Shown here: one piece after another, positions 16,516 to 25,719 of the stretch | Layout of the letters: the number at the start of each line of letters is the position of its first letter | Numbering within the stretch: the stretch's first letter is position 1 | Source: Dyadobacter bucti | GTDB lineage: Bacteria; Bacteroidota; Bacteroidia; Cytophagales; Spirosomataceae | Direction: 5' to 3' | NCBI RefSeq assembly: GCF_005869225.1 | Contig: NZ_SWFP01000009.1 | Span: forward strand, 1-64,000 | Length of the DNA stretch: 64,000 nucleotides | Made by a program: the position numbers and the translations under genes | Notes under the pieces: model-generated | Databases searched by the model: none | The model's input: only the letters and a program-made list of their open reading frames with translations | Told to the model about the DNA's origin: nothing

Positions 16516-18996
16516 ATGAAAAATCTGATTTCCTGGCAGCGTATCTGGCCGCATCTGGTAGCTGTAATTGGTTTCATGGCTTTGTCGGTCATGTATGTTT
16601 CTCCGGTTTTACAAGGCAAGAAACTGAATATGGGTGACGATCTGCAGGCCAGGGGGGCTGCGCGCGAGGTAATCGATTACCATAAAAAAACAGGAGAGTG
16701 GTCCAGCTGGACGAACGGGATGTTTGCAGGAATGCCCGCCTACCTGGTAGCTACCGACTATCCTACCAGTATACCTACCAAGCTTGGGCAGGGAATCAAT
16801 AAACTTTTACCGGAACCTGCCAATTACCTTTTAATTGGTCTGGTAAGTGCCTACGTGCTTTTTCTGGTTTTGGGGACAGGCATCGGGTTGGCCGCATTGG
16901 GAGCAATAGCCTTTGCTTTTGCCTCATTTAATCTGATCAGTCTTGAAGCAGGCCATGTTTCAAAGGTGATTGCGATCATGTATTCGCCGGGAGTGCTGGC
17001 GGGTGTCCTGCTTGCTTTCCGTAAAAACTGGCTGGCGGGATCGGCACTCACCGCATTGTTTCTTTCGCTCGAACTTTATGCAAATCACATTCAGATCACC
17101 TACTACCTTGGAATAGGAATCATTGTTCTGGTGGCGATTGAGAGCTTTTTACTGATAAAAAAAGGGGACATCAAACAGCTCACCTTCATTATAGCCGGGC
17201 TTGTGCTGGCAGCAGTTGTTTCCGTCGGAACACATACCACCCGTTTATGGAACGCCTATGACTACAGCAAAGAAACCATACGCGGCAAGCCTGAACTTAC
17301 TGCTTTGAAATCCGCCGGAACAGCTCCGAAACAGGATGGGCTTGATCCGGGATATGCGTTTGAATATAGCTATGGAATCGGGGAAACGCTGACGTTGCTG
17401 ATCCCGAACGCTTACGGCGGTGCGTCTAGCGGTGGTTTCTCGCCTTCTTCTGAAACTTTCAAGGTTTTGGCGAGCCGCGTATCAGATCCGGCTGCATTGC
17501 AGAACGTTGCGCGGATGATACCGTCATACTGGGGTGACCAGCCCATCCTGGGTGGTCCGGTTTATGCCGGGGCGATGGTGTTTTTTCTTTTCGTTCTCGG
17601 ACTTTTGATTGTAAAAGGACCGCTGAAAAACTGGGCCGTCGGGATCATTATCCTGTATGTGATATGGGCCTGGGGTAAAAACTTCGCGCCGGTCAATGAT
17701 CTTTTCTTCTATTATTTCCCAATGTTCAACAAGTTCAGGGCTATGACAATGGTGCTTGCGCTGGTGCAGCTGCTGATGGTTTTCGTGGCGATTTTAGCTT
17801 TGCAAACATTGGTTCAGCGGAAAATAACCTGGAAAGCTTTTCAGCGTCCGTTCCTGATCACATTGGGTATAACAGGTGGAATTACATTACTGATGGCTTT
17901 GATGCCCGGCGTTTTCTTCAGCTTCCAATCGGCTAACGACCAGAATTTCGTTGCGAATTTTACGCAGATGTCGGGGGATAAAAATTTCGCCCAGCAGATA
18001 TTTGATGCGGTATTGACAGACCGCCAGGGGATGATGAAGGCCGATGCCATGCGTAGCCTTGTTTTTGTTCTGCTCACCGCGGGCCTCGTCTGGTTATGGA
18101 TGAAAGATATGATCAAACCTTTCATTTTTTACCCAGCATTCATTCTGATCATGATTTTTGACCAGTTTGGTGTGAGTAAGCGATACCTGAACAATGACGA
18201 TTTCGTAAGCAACTACGCGGCACAGGCCGTAACCACTCCTTCGCCTGCCGATGAGCAGATTTTAAGGGATACCGATCCAGATTTTAAAGTCCTCGATGCT
18301 TCAACCTCTCCGTTTCAAAGTGCAACTGCATCTTATTTTCACAAATCGCTGGGGGGATATCATGCTGCCAAGCTGCGTCGTTACCAGGAATTATTTGAAC
18401 GCCAGATTGCCAAGCAGAATGCCAATCCGGGCATTCTCAATATGCTCAATACCAAATACATTATTTCGGCTGATGAGCAGGGCAACAAAGTAGCTCAGGC
18501 CAATCCGGGTGCATTAGGGCACGCATGGTTTGTTGAAAAATATAAAATTGTCCCCAATGCAGATGCCGAAATGAGTGCGCTCGATTCTCTGAATCCACGT
18601 GTTGAAGCGGTTCTTGATCAGCGTTTTGCGGATAAGCTGACCGGCTTGACGCTACTGCCGGATTCTTCCGCCAAAATCAGTCTGATCAGTTATGCGCCCA
18701 ATGCACTGGTGTATGAAAGTGATGCTAAAAATGAAGGGCTGGCTGTTTTTGCAGAAATATATTACAATGTCCGGGACGAATGGAAAGTTACCATCGATGA
18801 CAAACCTGTCGATCTGCTGCGGGCCAATTATGTGCTCCGGGCTTTACGTGTACCTGCCGGAAAGCATACCATCAAGTTCAGTTTTGAGCCCGTGTCGGTA
18901 AGTGCAGGCAGCAAAGTGGACCTGATCAGCTCATTGCTGCTGGTCGCGTTGATTATTGGTGCGTTGGTAGTGGAAGCGAGAAAACAAAATGCCTGA
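16516..18996 (+). CDS. YfhO-family multi-pass membrane protein
   Basis: The 826-residue protein begins with a membrane segment, then a conserved periplasmic loop (GDDLQARGA, FAGMPAYL) and roughly a dozen further membrane segments to about residue 560. A soluble extracytoplasmic region follows, with KYIISADEQGN and a beta-rich end (FAEIYYNVRDEWKVTIDD), and a last membrane segment lies near 805-822. This is the layout of YfhO proteins, which resemble GT-C glycosyltransferases; in Bacillus YfhO glycosylates lipoteichoic acid, but Bacteroidota lack that polymer, so the acceptor here is unknown. The next gene overlaps its last eight bases. Confidence 0.8.
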   Translation: MKNLISWQRIWPHLVAVIGFMALSVMYVSPVLQGKKLNMGDDLQARGAAREVIDYHKKTGEWSSWTNGMFAGMPAYLVATDYPTSIPTKLGQGINKLLPEPANYLLIGLVSAYVLFLVLGTGIGLAALGAIAFAFASFNLISLEAGHVSKVIAIMYSPGVLAGVLLAFRKNWLAGSALTALFLSLELYANHIQITYYLGIGIIVLVAIESFLLIKKGDIKQLTFIIAGLVLAAVVSVGTHTTRLWNAYDYSKETIRGKPELTALKSAGTAPKQDGLDPGYAFEYSYGIGETLTLLIPNAYGGASSGGFSPSSETFKVLASRVSDPAALQNVARMIPSYWGDQPILGGPVYAGAMVFFLFVLGLLIVKGPLKNWAVGIIILYVIWAWGKNFAPVNDLFFYYFPMFNKFRAMTMVLALVQLLMVFVAILALQTLVQRKITWKAFQRPFLITLGITGGITLLMALMPGVFFSFQSANDQNFVANFTQMSGDKNFAQQIFDAVLTDRQGMMKADAMRSLVFVLLTAGLVWLWMKDMIKPFIFYPAFILIMIFDQFGVSKRYLNNDDFVSNYAAQAVTTPSPADEQILRDTDPDFKVLDASTSPFQSATASYFHKSLGGYHAAKLRRYQELFERQIAKQNANPGILNMLNTKYIISADEQGNKVAQANPGALGHAWFVEKYKIVPNADAEMSALDSLNPRVEAVLDQRFADKLTGLTLLPDSSAKISLISYAPNALVYESDAKNEGLAVFAEIYYNVRDEWKVTIDDKPVDLLRANYVLRALRVPAGKHTIKFSFEPVSVSAGSKVDLISSLLLVALIIGALVVEARKQNA

Positions 18997-19222
18997 TATC
19001 CAAGCCACCGGCAAATACCTGATTATCATCGGAATTTTGGTGGTTGTTGCCGGTGGCCTGGTTTATTTTTTCGGTGACAAGCTGCACTGGCTCGGCAGGC
19101 TGCCTGGCGATATCCGTATCGAAAGGGATAATTTTCGTTTTTTCTTCCCGATTACAACCATGTTGCTGCTGAGCGGCGTGTTGAACCTTGTTATCTGGTT
19201 GGTCCGCAGGTTTTTAACCTAG
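18989..19222 (+). CDS. DUF2905 small membrane protein
   Basis: The 77-residue protein has two membrane helices (about 9-27 and 50-70) joined by GRLPGDIRIERDNFRFFFP, the hallmark of DUF2905. Its ATG lies inside the end of the YfhO-like gene, an eight-base overlap that implies translational coupling. No function is known for the family. It ends the short operon; the next gene starts about 105 bases later. Confidence 0.85.
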   Translation: MPDIQATGKYLIIIGILVVVAGGLVYFFGDKLHWLGRLPGDIRIERDNFRFFFPITTMLLLSGVLNLVIWLVRRFLT

Positions 19223-19328
19223 AAGATAATGTTGGTGATCAAACATTATCTGGCAGAAGTAGAAAATCATTCATCTTTTTAGTAACTATGAGATAGAATT
19301 TTAGGCATTACTTAACACACACTATTTC

Positions 19329-20918
19329 ATGGAGTATTTTGAAGAACTGGTCAGGTTCCTCGCGCAGTCGGGTACCGGCGATCTGAAAACCGCACATTTT
19401 AAGGATGAATACGCAGGCCTCAAAGTCAAAGTAAGTTTTGGCAAAGGAAATCCTGCAAGAGTTACCTGGATATCTTTCCTGGCAGGAGGTCAGCAGATCA
19501 GCAACGGTATATATCCGTTTTATCTTTACTACAAAAAGCAAAACATCCTCATTCTGGCATATGGCGTCAGTGAAACGATATCGCCGGAAATCAGCTGGAA
19601 AATAACGTACCCTGAGAAAATTGGTGCCTATTTTAAACAGCACAATATCGGAAAGCCGGCGCGTTACGGAGATTCCTTTGTGTTCAAAGTATACGAAGAC
19701 CCTCAAAATCTGAGCCGGATAGAAGTCGAAAAAGATCTTCAGGATATCCTCAAAATTTATCGTCAGACATTAAATCAAACCTCGGGGCGGGATGACGTTA
19801 CCGCTCCGGAATTTATTTACACCGACTTTCAGGATAAAATCGCTGCCTGTAATCTTCATATAAGTGCTCAAATCACACTCCGTTTCATTGCCTCGCTTCT
19901 GAGTAAGCCTTTTGTGATCCTGACAGGGCTTTCAGGGTCGGGAAAGACCAAGTTGGCACAGGCATTTTCGGGCTGGATTTGCGGTGGCCGTGATCAGATT
20001 TGTGTCGTGGCCGTCGGTGCGGACTGGACCAACCGCGAGCCATTGCTGGGCTATCCCAACGCATTGGAGCCTGGAAAATACGTCAGGCCCGAAAGTGGCG
20101 TGCTCGATCTGATATTACGTGCCATGAACAATCCGGACAAGCCCTATTTCCTGATCCTGGATGAAATGAACCTTAGCCATGTAGAGCGTTATTTTGCGGA
20201 TTTTCTGAGTGCTATGGAATCAGGAGAGGAAATTTTGTTGCATCCGGAACTTAACGGTACCGAGGATAACATTCCTTCCAGGATCAGTTTACCCAAAAAC
20301 TTGTTTATAATCGGTACGGTTAATATCGATGAGACCACCTATATGTTCAGCCCCAAAGTACTGGACAGGGCCAACGTGATCGAGTTCAGGATTACGTTAC
20401 CTGAGATGGAGGGGTTTCTGGAATTTGAGGCTGCGCCGGACCTGGAAAACATACATGCAGGGGGAGCTGAGATGGGGGCGCATTTTATCCATATTTCCAG
20501 GGATAAAAATTTCAAGTTGAAACATAAGGAGCAAATTACGGCTGTTCTTCTCAGCTTTTTTAAAGAGTTGCAACCCGCTGGTGCGGAATTCGGATACAGG
20601 AGCGCATCGGAAATTTTGAGGTTTGCATCTATGGTTAACCGGATCGAACCCAGCTGGACTGCTCATGAAATTATAGACGCGGCGCTGATGCAGAAGCTGT
20701 TGCCTAAGGTATATGGCTCCCGGAGAAAGCTGGAACCGGTTTTAAGGGCGATCGCCAGGCATTGTGTAAAGGATAGTGAAAAAATTGACGATTATTTTAA
20801 TTCGAAAAAAGAGTTGTCTGAACTGGGTCCCATATATTTTCCCGTCACTTTGGAAAAACTCGGCAGAATGTACAGAGGGTTAATAGACAATGGTTTCACG
20901 AGTTATGCCGAAGCCTGA
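19329..20918 (+). CDS. McrB-like NTPase with N-terminal DUF3578 (type IV restriction-type system)
   Basis: The 529-residue protein has an N-terminal MrcB/DUF3578-like domain (about 1-125) and an AAA+ domain. The P-loop is GLSGSGKT (200-207), Walker B is LILDEMN (275-281) and the sensor region is GTVNIDETTYMFSPKVLDRA (329-348). The VNIDE stretch stands where E. coli McrB has its GTPase-associated MNTADRS; NxD-type variants of this motif are known in the McrB family. It probably forms a hexameric motor that recognises modified or foreign DNA through the N-terminal domain and drives the nuclease encoded next. Its stop overlaps the next start (TGATG). Confidence 0.82.
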   Translation: MEYFEELVRFLAQSGTGDLKTAHFKDEYAGLKVKVSFGKGNPARVTWISFLAGGQQISNGIYPFYLYYKKQNILILAYGVSETISPEISWKITYPEKIGAYFKQHNIGKPARYGDSFVFKVYEDPQNLSRIEVEKDLQDILKIYRQTLNQTSGRDDVTAPEFIYTDFQDKIAACNLHISAQITLRFIASLLSKPFVILTGLSGSGKTKLAQAFSGWICGGRDQICVVAVGADWTNREPLLGYPNALEPGKYVRPESGVLDLILRAMNNPDKPYFLILDEMNLSHVERYFADFLSAMESGEEILLHPELNGTEDNIPSRISLPKNLFIIGTVNIDETTYMFSPKVLDRANVIEFRITLPEMEGFLEFEAAPDLENIHAGGAEMGAHFIHISRDKNFKLKHKEQITAVLLSFFKELQPAGAEFGYRSASEILRFASMVNRIEPSWTAHEIIDAALMQKLLPKVYGSRRKLEPVLRAIARHCVKDSEKIDDYFNSKKELSELGPIYFPVTLEKLGRMYRGLIDNGFTSYAEA

Positions 20919-23191
20919 TGTTTATCAATGAAATAAATATCAGGATTCCCGTGGCCAATGAGCTGGTAAGCCTGAAGATTATCGGTCTGGAAAATGCGTA
21001 TGAAACACTTTTTGAAATCAATGAACTGGAAGCTTTCGAGAATGCGGAAGCACGGATACAGCTGCTGGAAGGGCACTTTTACGAATATATTATTTCGGAT
21101 CATTATGCTTTGGAAGCTTCGGAAGTTGTCAATCCTTCCAGGATAAATGCCTCCTCGGGCAGGCTGGCCCCCAACATCTATACAGGCACGTTAGCGATTG
21201 ATATCCTGAATCCTGCGAAGGGAAAATGTGCAACCATCAAGCTGGAAGTCAGATCGAAAAAGGCAAGTTACCGTCACGATTACAGGTTTATGCTGGAAGG
21301 GATCACTGAGAAGTGTACCGATTTACTATTGGAGCACAGCTCGCCGGTGACACATCATTTCACGCCTGATTTTAAACAGGATTCGAGGACCATGTATCAG
21401 CGGTTTTCTTTTATCCGGTCTATCCTCGAATCGGAGGAGTTTGGTAACGCCGTACAGAAGATCGTCGCCAACCCTGTTACAGCCTGGGCAAGGACGGAGG
21501 GGACGAAGGATATCAGGAACCTTAAAAAAATGGGTAGTAAGGTGGGCAGGCAAATTGCGGGATCGGGAAACAGGATATTTTTGCCGGATGCACATTTACA
21601 AAAGAACAGGCTGAAATCAGTTCCCGTCCGGATCTACGTTGATGCCAAAAAGCAGTCGCCCGACACTGCGGAGAACAGATTTGTAAAACATGTCTTGCAA
21701 ACTTTCTGTGCCTTTATCGGCGATTTCCGGCAGCGGGCACGGAAGGGAAGCAGGCTTTATGATGAGGCAGTGCTGCTGGAAACTCGGCTCGATCTGATGC
21801 TGGGGCATGCCATGTTCAGGGATGTTGAAAAACCCGTGGTGCTGGCATTGAACAGTCCGGTGCTGCAGCGAAAACCAGGTTATAAAGAAGTTCTTAAAGT
21901 ATGGCTGATGTTTGACCTTGCTGCACGGCTGATCTGGCGGGGCGGGGATGATGTGTATGAAGCGGGCAAAAAGGATGTGGCTGCGCTATATGAGTACTGG
22001 CTGTTTTTTCAGTTACTCGAACTCGTCAGAAAGGTTTTTTCGATAGAGCCCGCGAGTATTGACAACCTCATCAAACCCACGCGCGACGGCCTTGGGCTGC
22101 AGTTGAAGCAGGGAAAACATATCGCAGTTAATGGAGTTTTTGACGGGGATTCGCGGAAGTTGAATGTGGAGTTCAGTTTTAACAGATCGTTTTCGGGGAA
22201 GAATGATTATCCGCAAGCTGGCAGCTGGACAACCGGCATGCGCCCGGACTATACGCTTTCGATCTGGCCCGCAGGTGTAAGCCAGATGCAGGCCGAAACC
22301 GATGAGCTGATCGTTCATATTCATTTTGATGCCAAATACAAGATCGAAACCGTAGCGGCGATTTTTGGGGAAGAAACTAAAACGATCGATTCAGCAGACG
22401 TGACGGCACAGAGCCCGGATTACCGGCATGATGATCTTTTGAAAATGCATTCCTATAAAGACGCTATCCGGAGAACTGCCGGAGCTTATGTTTTATATCC
22501 CGGCAGTGCGGAAAAGCCTTATAAGTGGAAAGGGTTCCATGAGCTTATACCTGGGCTGGGTGCCTTTGCGGTGCGGCCGTCGCGGGTGAATAGCGGCGTG
22601 GAAGACTTGAGAAGCTTTCTGGACGATGTTATCCGGCACTTTCTCAACCGCGCCTCGCAACGGGAAAAGGTGGCTTTCAGGAATTATGACATTTATAATT
22701 CCCCCCAGACAGATGAAGTCAGGGAAGTACTGCCTGAGACTTTCGGTGAAAACAGGGACCTGATCCCGGATGATACTTTCGTATTGGTAGGGTTTTACAA
22801 AAATGAAAAACAGCTGGCCTGGATCAGGCGCAACGAGCTTTACAATTTCAGAACGGGGACAGACAGCGGTTCATTGTCGCTTGGGGCCAGGGAGGTAAAT
22901 GCCAGGTATCTGCTTCTTCACGGGCCGGGGGAAAAGGTTACCGGGAAGCTTTTTAAAATGAAAGAAACCGGTCCCAGGATTTTCTCAAAGCAGGACCTGA
23001 TCAGGAAGAAGTATCCTTCCCCGAAAGGTGATTTGTACATCGTTTACCGTATCGATCTCGAAGTTGATCCCGAGTTCAGGACCCAGCGCTGGGATATATC
23101 GAAGCTGTCGCAATACAAAACGAACCGGGCTTCCGGGATTCCGTTTTCAGTGAGTTTGACGGAGCTGATGAAGGTGTTGGTGAAGGAATAG
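20918..23191 (+). CDS. DUF2357 McrC-like nuclease partner
   Basis: The 757-residue protein has a beta-rich N-terminal part (about 1-130), a helical middle with ENRFVKHVLQTF (252-263) and YEYWLFFQL (358-366), both typical of DUF2357, and a PD-(D/E)xK nuclease core: MRPDYTL (P443, D444) and HIHFDAKYK (D471, K473). The preserved catalytic residues suggest an active DNA endonuclease. The ATG shares one base with the stop of the McrB-like gene, so the pair is translationally coupled. Family knowledge supports a modified-DNA-targeting defence; the target modification is unknown. It is followed by an unrelated SGNH hydrolase. Confidence 0.82.
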   Translation: MFINEINIRIPVANELVSLKIIGLENAYETLFEINELEAFENAEARIQLLEGHFYEYIISDHYALEASEVVNPSRINASSGRLAPNIYTGTLAIDILNPAKGKCATIKLEVRSKKASYRHDYRFMLEGITEKCTDLLLEHSSPVTHHFTPDFKQDSRTMYQRFSFIRSILESEEFGNAVQKIVANPVTAWARTEGTKDIRNLKKMGSKVGRQIAGSGNRIFLPDAHLQKNRLKSVPVRIYVDAKKQSPDTAENRFVKHVLQTFCAFIGDFRQRARKGSRLYDEAVLLETRLDLMLGHAMFRDVEKPVVLALNSPVLQRKPGYKEVLKVWLMFDLAARLIWRGGDDVYEAGKKDVAALYEYWLFFQLLELVRKVFSIEPASIDNLIKPTRDGLGLQLKQGKHIAVNGVFDGDSRKLNVEFSFNRSFSGKNDYPQAGSWTTGMRPDYTLSIWPAGVSQMQAETDELIVHIHFDAKYKIETVAAIFGEETKTIDSADVTAQSPDYRHDDLLKMHSYKDAIRRTAGAYVLYPGSAEKPYKWKGFHELIPGLGAFAVRPSRVNSGVEDLRSFLDDVIRHFLNRASQREKVAFRNYDIYNSPQTDEVREVLPETFGENRDLIPDDTFVLVGFYKNEKQLAWIRRNELYNFRTGTDSGSLSLGAREVNARYLLLHGPGEKVTGKLFKMKETGPRIFSKQDLIRKKYPSPKGDLYIVYRIDLEVDPEFRTQRWDISKLSQYKTNRASGIPFSVSLTELMKVLVKE

Positions 23192-23272
23192 GATAAAAGA
23201 AGTTTTGCAGGTTACTGTTTTAAACTTAAATTTCACAATCCAGCAATTCCGATCCATTCAAACCCGTAACCA

Positions 23273-24028
23273 ATGAAAAACCGCTTTGCTTTTTGTCTTT
23301 TTCTTTGCCTTTTCAGTCTGCATACTTTTTCCCAGACGAAGCTTTCCATCGTTTTTGTTGGTAACAGCATTACGCAGGGAAAAGGGGGCCCGAATGGGTT
23401 TCCGCCCCCTACCCACGCAGTTAATTTTCTGAAGGAACAAAAGGGGATTGAAGACGTATCCTTCGCTAATGTCGGGCGCAGCGGTTCCACAACCGTAGAC
23501 TGGCTTCCTGAAACGGGTAAACTGTTTCCACTGGCCACGAAAGCTGCTGATAGTTTGTACCTGCTAAAGGATCACCAACTTATTTTTTCTATCAAACTGG
23601 GTACCAACGACAGTGCGATGGAGGGCCCGAATGGTGCGCCGGTTTCGAAAGAAGGGTATAGAAAAAACATGCAGACGATTGTTTCGGAGCTTCTTAATAA
23701 ATACCCCGGCAGCAAGGTAGTGATCCATCATCCGATCTGGTACAGTACCAACACCTATAACAGGTCCAAATATCTCGCGGAAGGTTTGGAGCGGCTGCAA
23801 TCGTATATTCCTGAGCTTGACGGCATGATTTCGGATTATAAAAAATCGGAGCCGGGACGTGTTTTTAAAGGTGATACCAAAGCATTCAAATACTTCAAAA
23901 AACATCATCTAAAATATTTCAAACCCGAAAACGGCCAGCAAGGGGTATTTTACCTGCATCCCAATGAAGAGGGCGTAGTGGTTTTGGGGAAATACTGGGG
24001 GAAAGCGATCGGGAAGATGAAGTTTTGA
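23273..24028 (+). CDS. Secreted SGNH/GDSL hydrolase, catalytic aspartate apparently missing
   Basis: The 251-residue protein has a signal peptide (about 1-21, HTFSQ). SGNH blocks are clear: VGNSITQG with the nucleophile serine, NVGRSGS (glycine), KLGTND (asparagine) and LHPNEEG (histidine). In most members the histidine is preceded at -3 by aspartate (DxxH); here the sequence is FYLHPN, so phenylalanine stands at that place. It may work as a Ser-His dyad or be weakened. Likely an esterase acting on acetylated glycans, by family. No operon partner is seen. Confidence 0.82.
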   Translation: MKNRFAFCLFLCLFSLHTFSQTKLSIVFVGNSITQGKGGPNGFPPPTHAVNFLKEQKGIEDVSFANVGRSGSTTVDWLPETGKLFPLATKAADSLYLLKDHQLIFSIKLGTNDSAMEGPNGAPVSKEGYRKNMQTIVSELLNKYPGSKVVIHHPIWYSTNTYNRSKYLAEGLERLQSYIPELDGMISDYKKSEPGRVFKGDTKAFKYFKKHHLKYFKPENGQQGVFYLHPNEEGVVVLGKYWGKAIGKMKF

Positions 24029-24056
24029 ATTTTTTAAATACATGCGGGAGACAGAC

Positions 24057-25160
24057 TCACCATATAAGCTCATATGCTGTGCTTCTCCCGCCCGCACCGT
24101 CTTTTTTCAAAATTCCTTTTTCGATCAGATCCTGGATATCTCTTCCAGCAGTATCCTGCGAGCACTTTGCGATTTTGGCCCATTTGGACGTGGTTAGCTT
24201 TCCAAAAAAGCCTTCCTGCATTTTGGTGACCAATAGTCGTTGTCTTTCATTTAATGGGACAGTCGCATTTTTATCCCAGAAAGCAACACGTTGCAATATC
24301 GAATTAAGCGTTTCATTTGTAACGTTTAAAGCATCTTTAAGGCAGGAAAGAAACCATTCGAGCCAGTCCGTAATGTCCAGCGTTCCCTTTTGTGTTTTCT
24401 CCAATACGGTGTAATATTCGTTCCGGCGCTGTCTTATCTGCGCCGACATGCTGTAAAATCGTTGTGAATTTGCCTCTGCCCTGGCCAGCTGCATGTCTGC
24501 AATCGTTCTGGCAATACGGCCATTTCCGTCGTCGAAAGGGTGAATAGTTACAAACCAAAAATGTGCTATTGCTGATTTAAGAACCGGATCGATATCGATA
24601 TCACTATTAAACCAGAGTAGAAATTGATCCATTTCCTGATCCAGGCGTGCAGCTTCTGGTGCTTCAAAATGGACGGTTTCTTTACCTATCGGTCCGGATA
24701 CAACCTGCATCGGGCCCTTTTCATTGTCACGCCAGTTACCGGTGATGATCTGGTACATGCCGCTTCTGCCGGAAGGAAACAAAGACGCTTGCCAGCCCAA
24801 TAGCCGGTCTTTCGTTAGTTCCTGATTATAATTTTGAATTGCGTCCAGTGTCATCTCAACCACACCGTCAACATGGCGATCCGAAGGCACCAGTCCGGCG
24901 ACATCCAGGCCCAATCGCCTTGCTACCGAGGAGCGAACCTGATCTGTATTCAATACTTCTCCTTCGATCTCATTGGATTTGGTGATATCCTGAGTAATAG
25001 TATGAAGAACAGTTTCTGTTTTTTCCGAAAAGCCGAGAGAATCCATTCTACCGGAAATTTTTCCCTGCTCATACCTTACCTCACCCAATACACAGGCCAG
25101 TTTGTTGTCGTTCCAAACGAAGTCGGGCCAGTTTTTTCGCTGATGGATGTACAAAGGCAT
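24057..25160 (-). CDS. Fic-family AMP transferase with DUF4172 and inhibitory helix
   Basis: The 367-residue protein has an N-terminal DUF4172 region (about 1-85), the class II inhibitory motif SNEIEG (S62-G67), a Fic core with HPFDDGNGR (207-215; H207 catalytic), and a C-terminal winged-helix-like segment (about 300-367; LTTSKWAKIAKCSQDTAGRD). Fic enzymes with this motif AMPylate target proteins and keep themselves off through the inhibitory glutamate E66. The DNA-binding-like tail and a perfect palindrome just upstream suggest autoregulation. Targets are unknown. It may act as a stress or toxin-like module carrying its own antitoxin helix. Confidence 0.9.
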   Translation of the reverse strand: MPLYIHQRKNWPDFVWNDNKLACVLGEVRYEQGKISGRMDSLGFSEKTETVLHTITQDITKSNEIEGEVLNTDQVRSSVARRLGLDVAGLVPSDRHVDGVVEMTLDAIQNYNQELTKDRLLGWQASLFPSGRSGMYQIITGNWRDNEKGPMQVVSGPIGKETVHFEAPEAARLDQEMDQFLLWFNSDIDIDPVLKSAIAHFWFVTIHPFDDGNGRIARTIADMQLARAEANSQRFYSMSAQIRQRRNEYYTVLEKTQKGTLDITDWLEWFLSCLKDALNVTNETLNSILQRVAFWDKNATVPLNERQRLLVTKMQEGFFGKLTTSKWAKIAKCSQDTAGRDIQDLIEKGILKKDGAGGRSTAYELIW

Positions 25161-25168
25161 AACGTCTT

Positions 25169-25232
25169 TTTGCGGTGAATATACAAATTATTCTCCGCAA
25201 ATTTGCGGAGAATAGAAAGGTTAATCTCCGCA
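25169..25232. promoter_or_regulatory. Palindromic operator cluster upstream of fic
   Basis: A perfect 26-base palindrome occupies 25189-25214, with half-site TATTCTCCGCAAA. Two further half-site copies flank it: TTTGCGGTGAAT at 25169-25180 (11 of 12 matching) and TCTCCGCA at 25225-25232. It lies 29-54 bases before the fic start codon on the minus strand. A dimeric regulator, perhaps the Fic protein itself through its C-terminal winged helix, is the natural candidate. Confidence 0.7.
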
Positions 25233-25241
25233 TTTCAAATT

Positions 25242-25613
25242 TCACTCCTCAATCGCATCTTCCTCGTAATCTACAAAAATGTTGATCCAGATTGCCCGGC
25301 CGAGGCGTATGATCAGGGGTTGCAGTAGAAAAAGGATCAGGGTGAGCGTTACAAAAAACCAGTTCAGGTCCATTTTGATGAAGACGAGCAATAAAATGGA
25401 AAGCAATGCCATGATGAAAATGACAATCGGAAAGCTGGTCCATAGCGCCCCTATGTAAAACCCCGGCTCGATCTGAAAATCCTGCCCGCAAACCGGACAG
25501 CGGTCGGGCATCTTCATCCCGTCTTTGAAACTGTAAGGATTTTGCTTCACAAACAGGTCCCCTTTGTGGCATCGGGGACATTTGAGCCGGGCAACGCTAA
25601 ATAACTTTGACAT
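25242..25613 (-). CDS. DUF983 membrane protein with zinc ribbon
   Basis: The ATG at 25613 (MSKLFSVARLKCPRC) gives 123 residues and is the family start; an in-frame extension to 25679 is not supported. Two cysteine pairs, KCPRCHKG and RCPVCGQ, form a zinc ribbon, followed by FYIGALW and two membrane helices (about 55-75 and 80-100). This is DUF983, a common small inner-membrane protein of unknown function. The charged C-terminus faces the cytoplasm (DYEEDAIEE). Confidence 0.88.
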   Translation of the reverse strand: MSKLFSVARLKCPRCHKGDLFVKQNPYSFKDGMKMPDRCPVCGQDFQIEPGFYIGALWTSFPIVIFIMALLSILLLVFIKMDLNWFFVTLTLILFLLQPLIIRLGRAIWINIFVDYEEDAIEE

Positions 25614-25719
25614 TTTTGATGGGAGAGGCTGTGAAAAACAATGTAGCACATATTTTAACGACTTTTCGCCCGCAAACATCTTTTTTGGAGATTATACACC
25701 GGAACAGACACAGGAGTGC

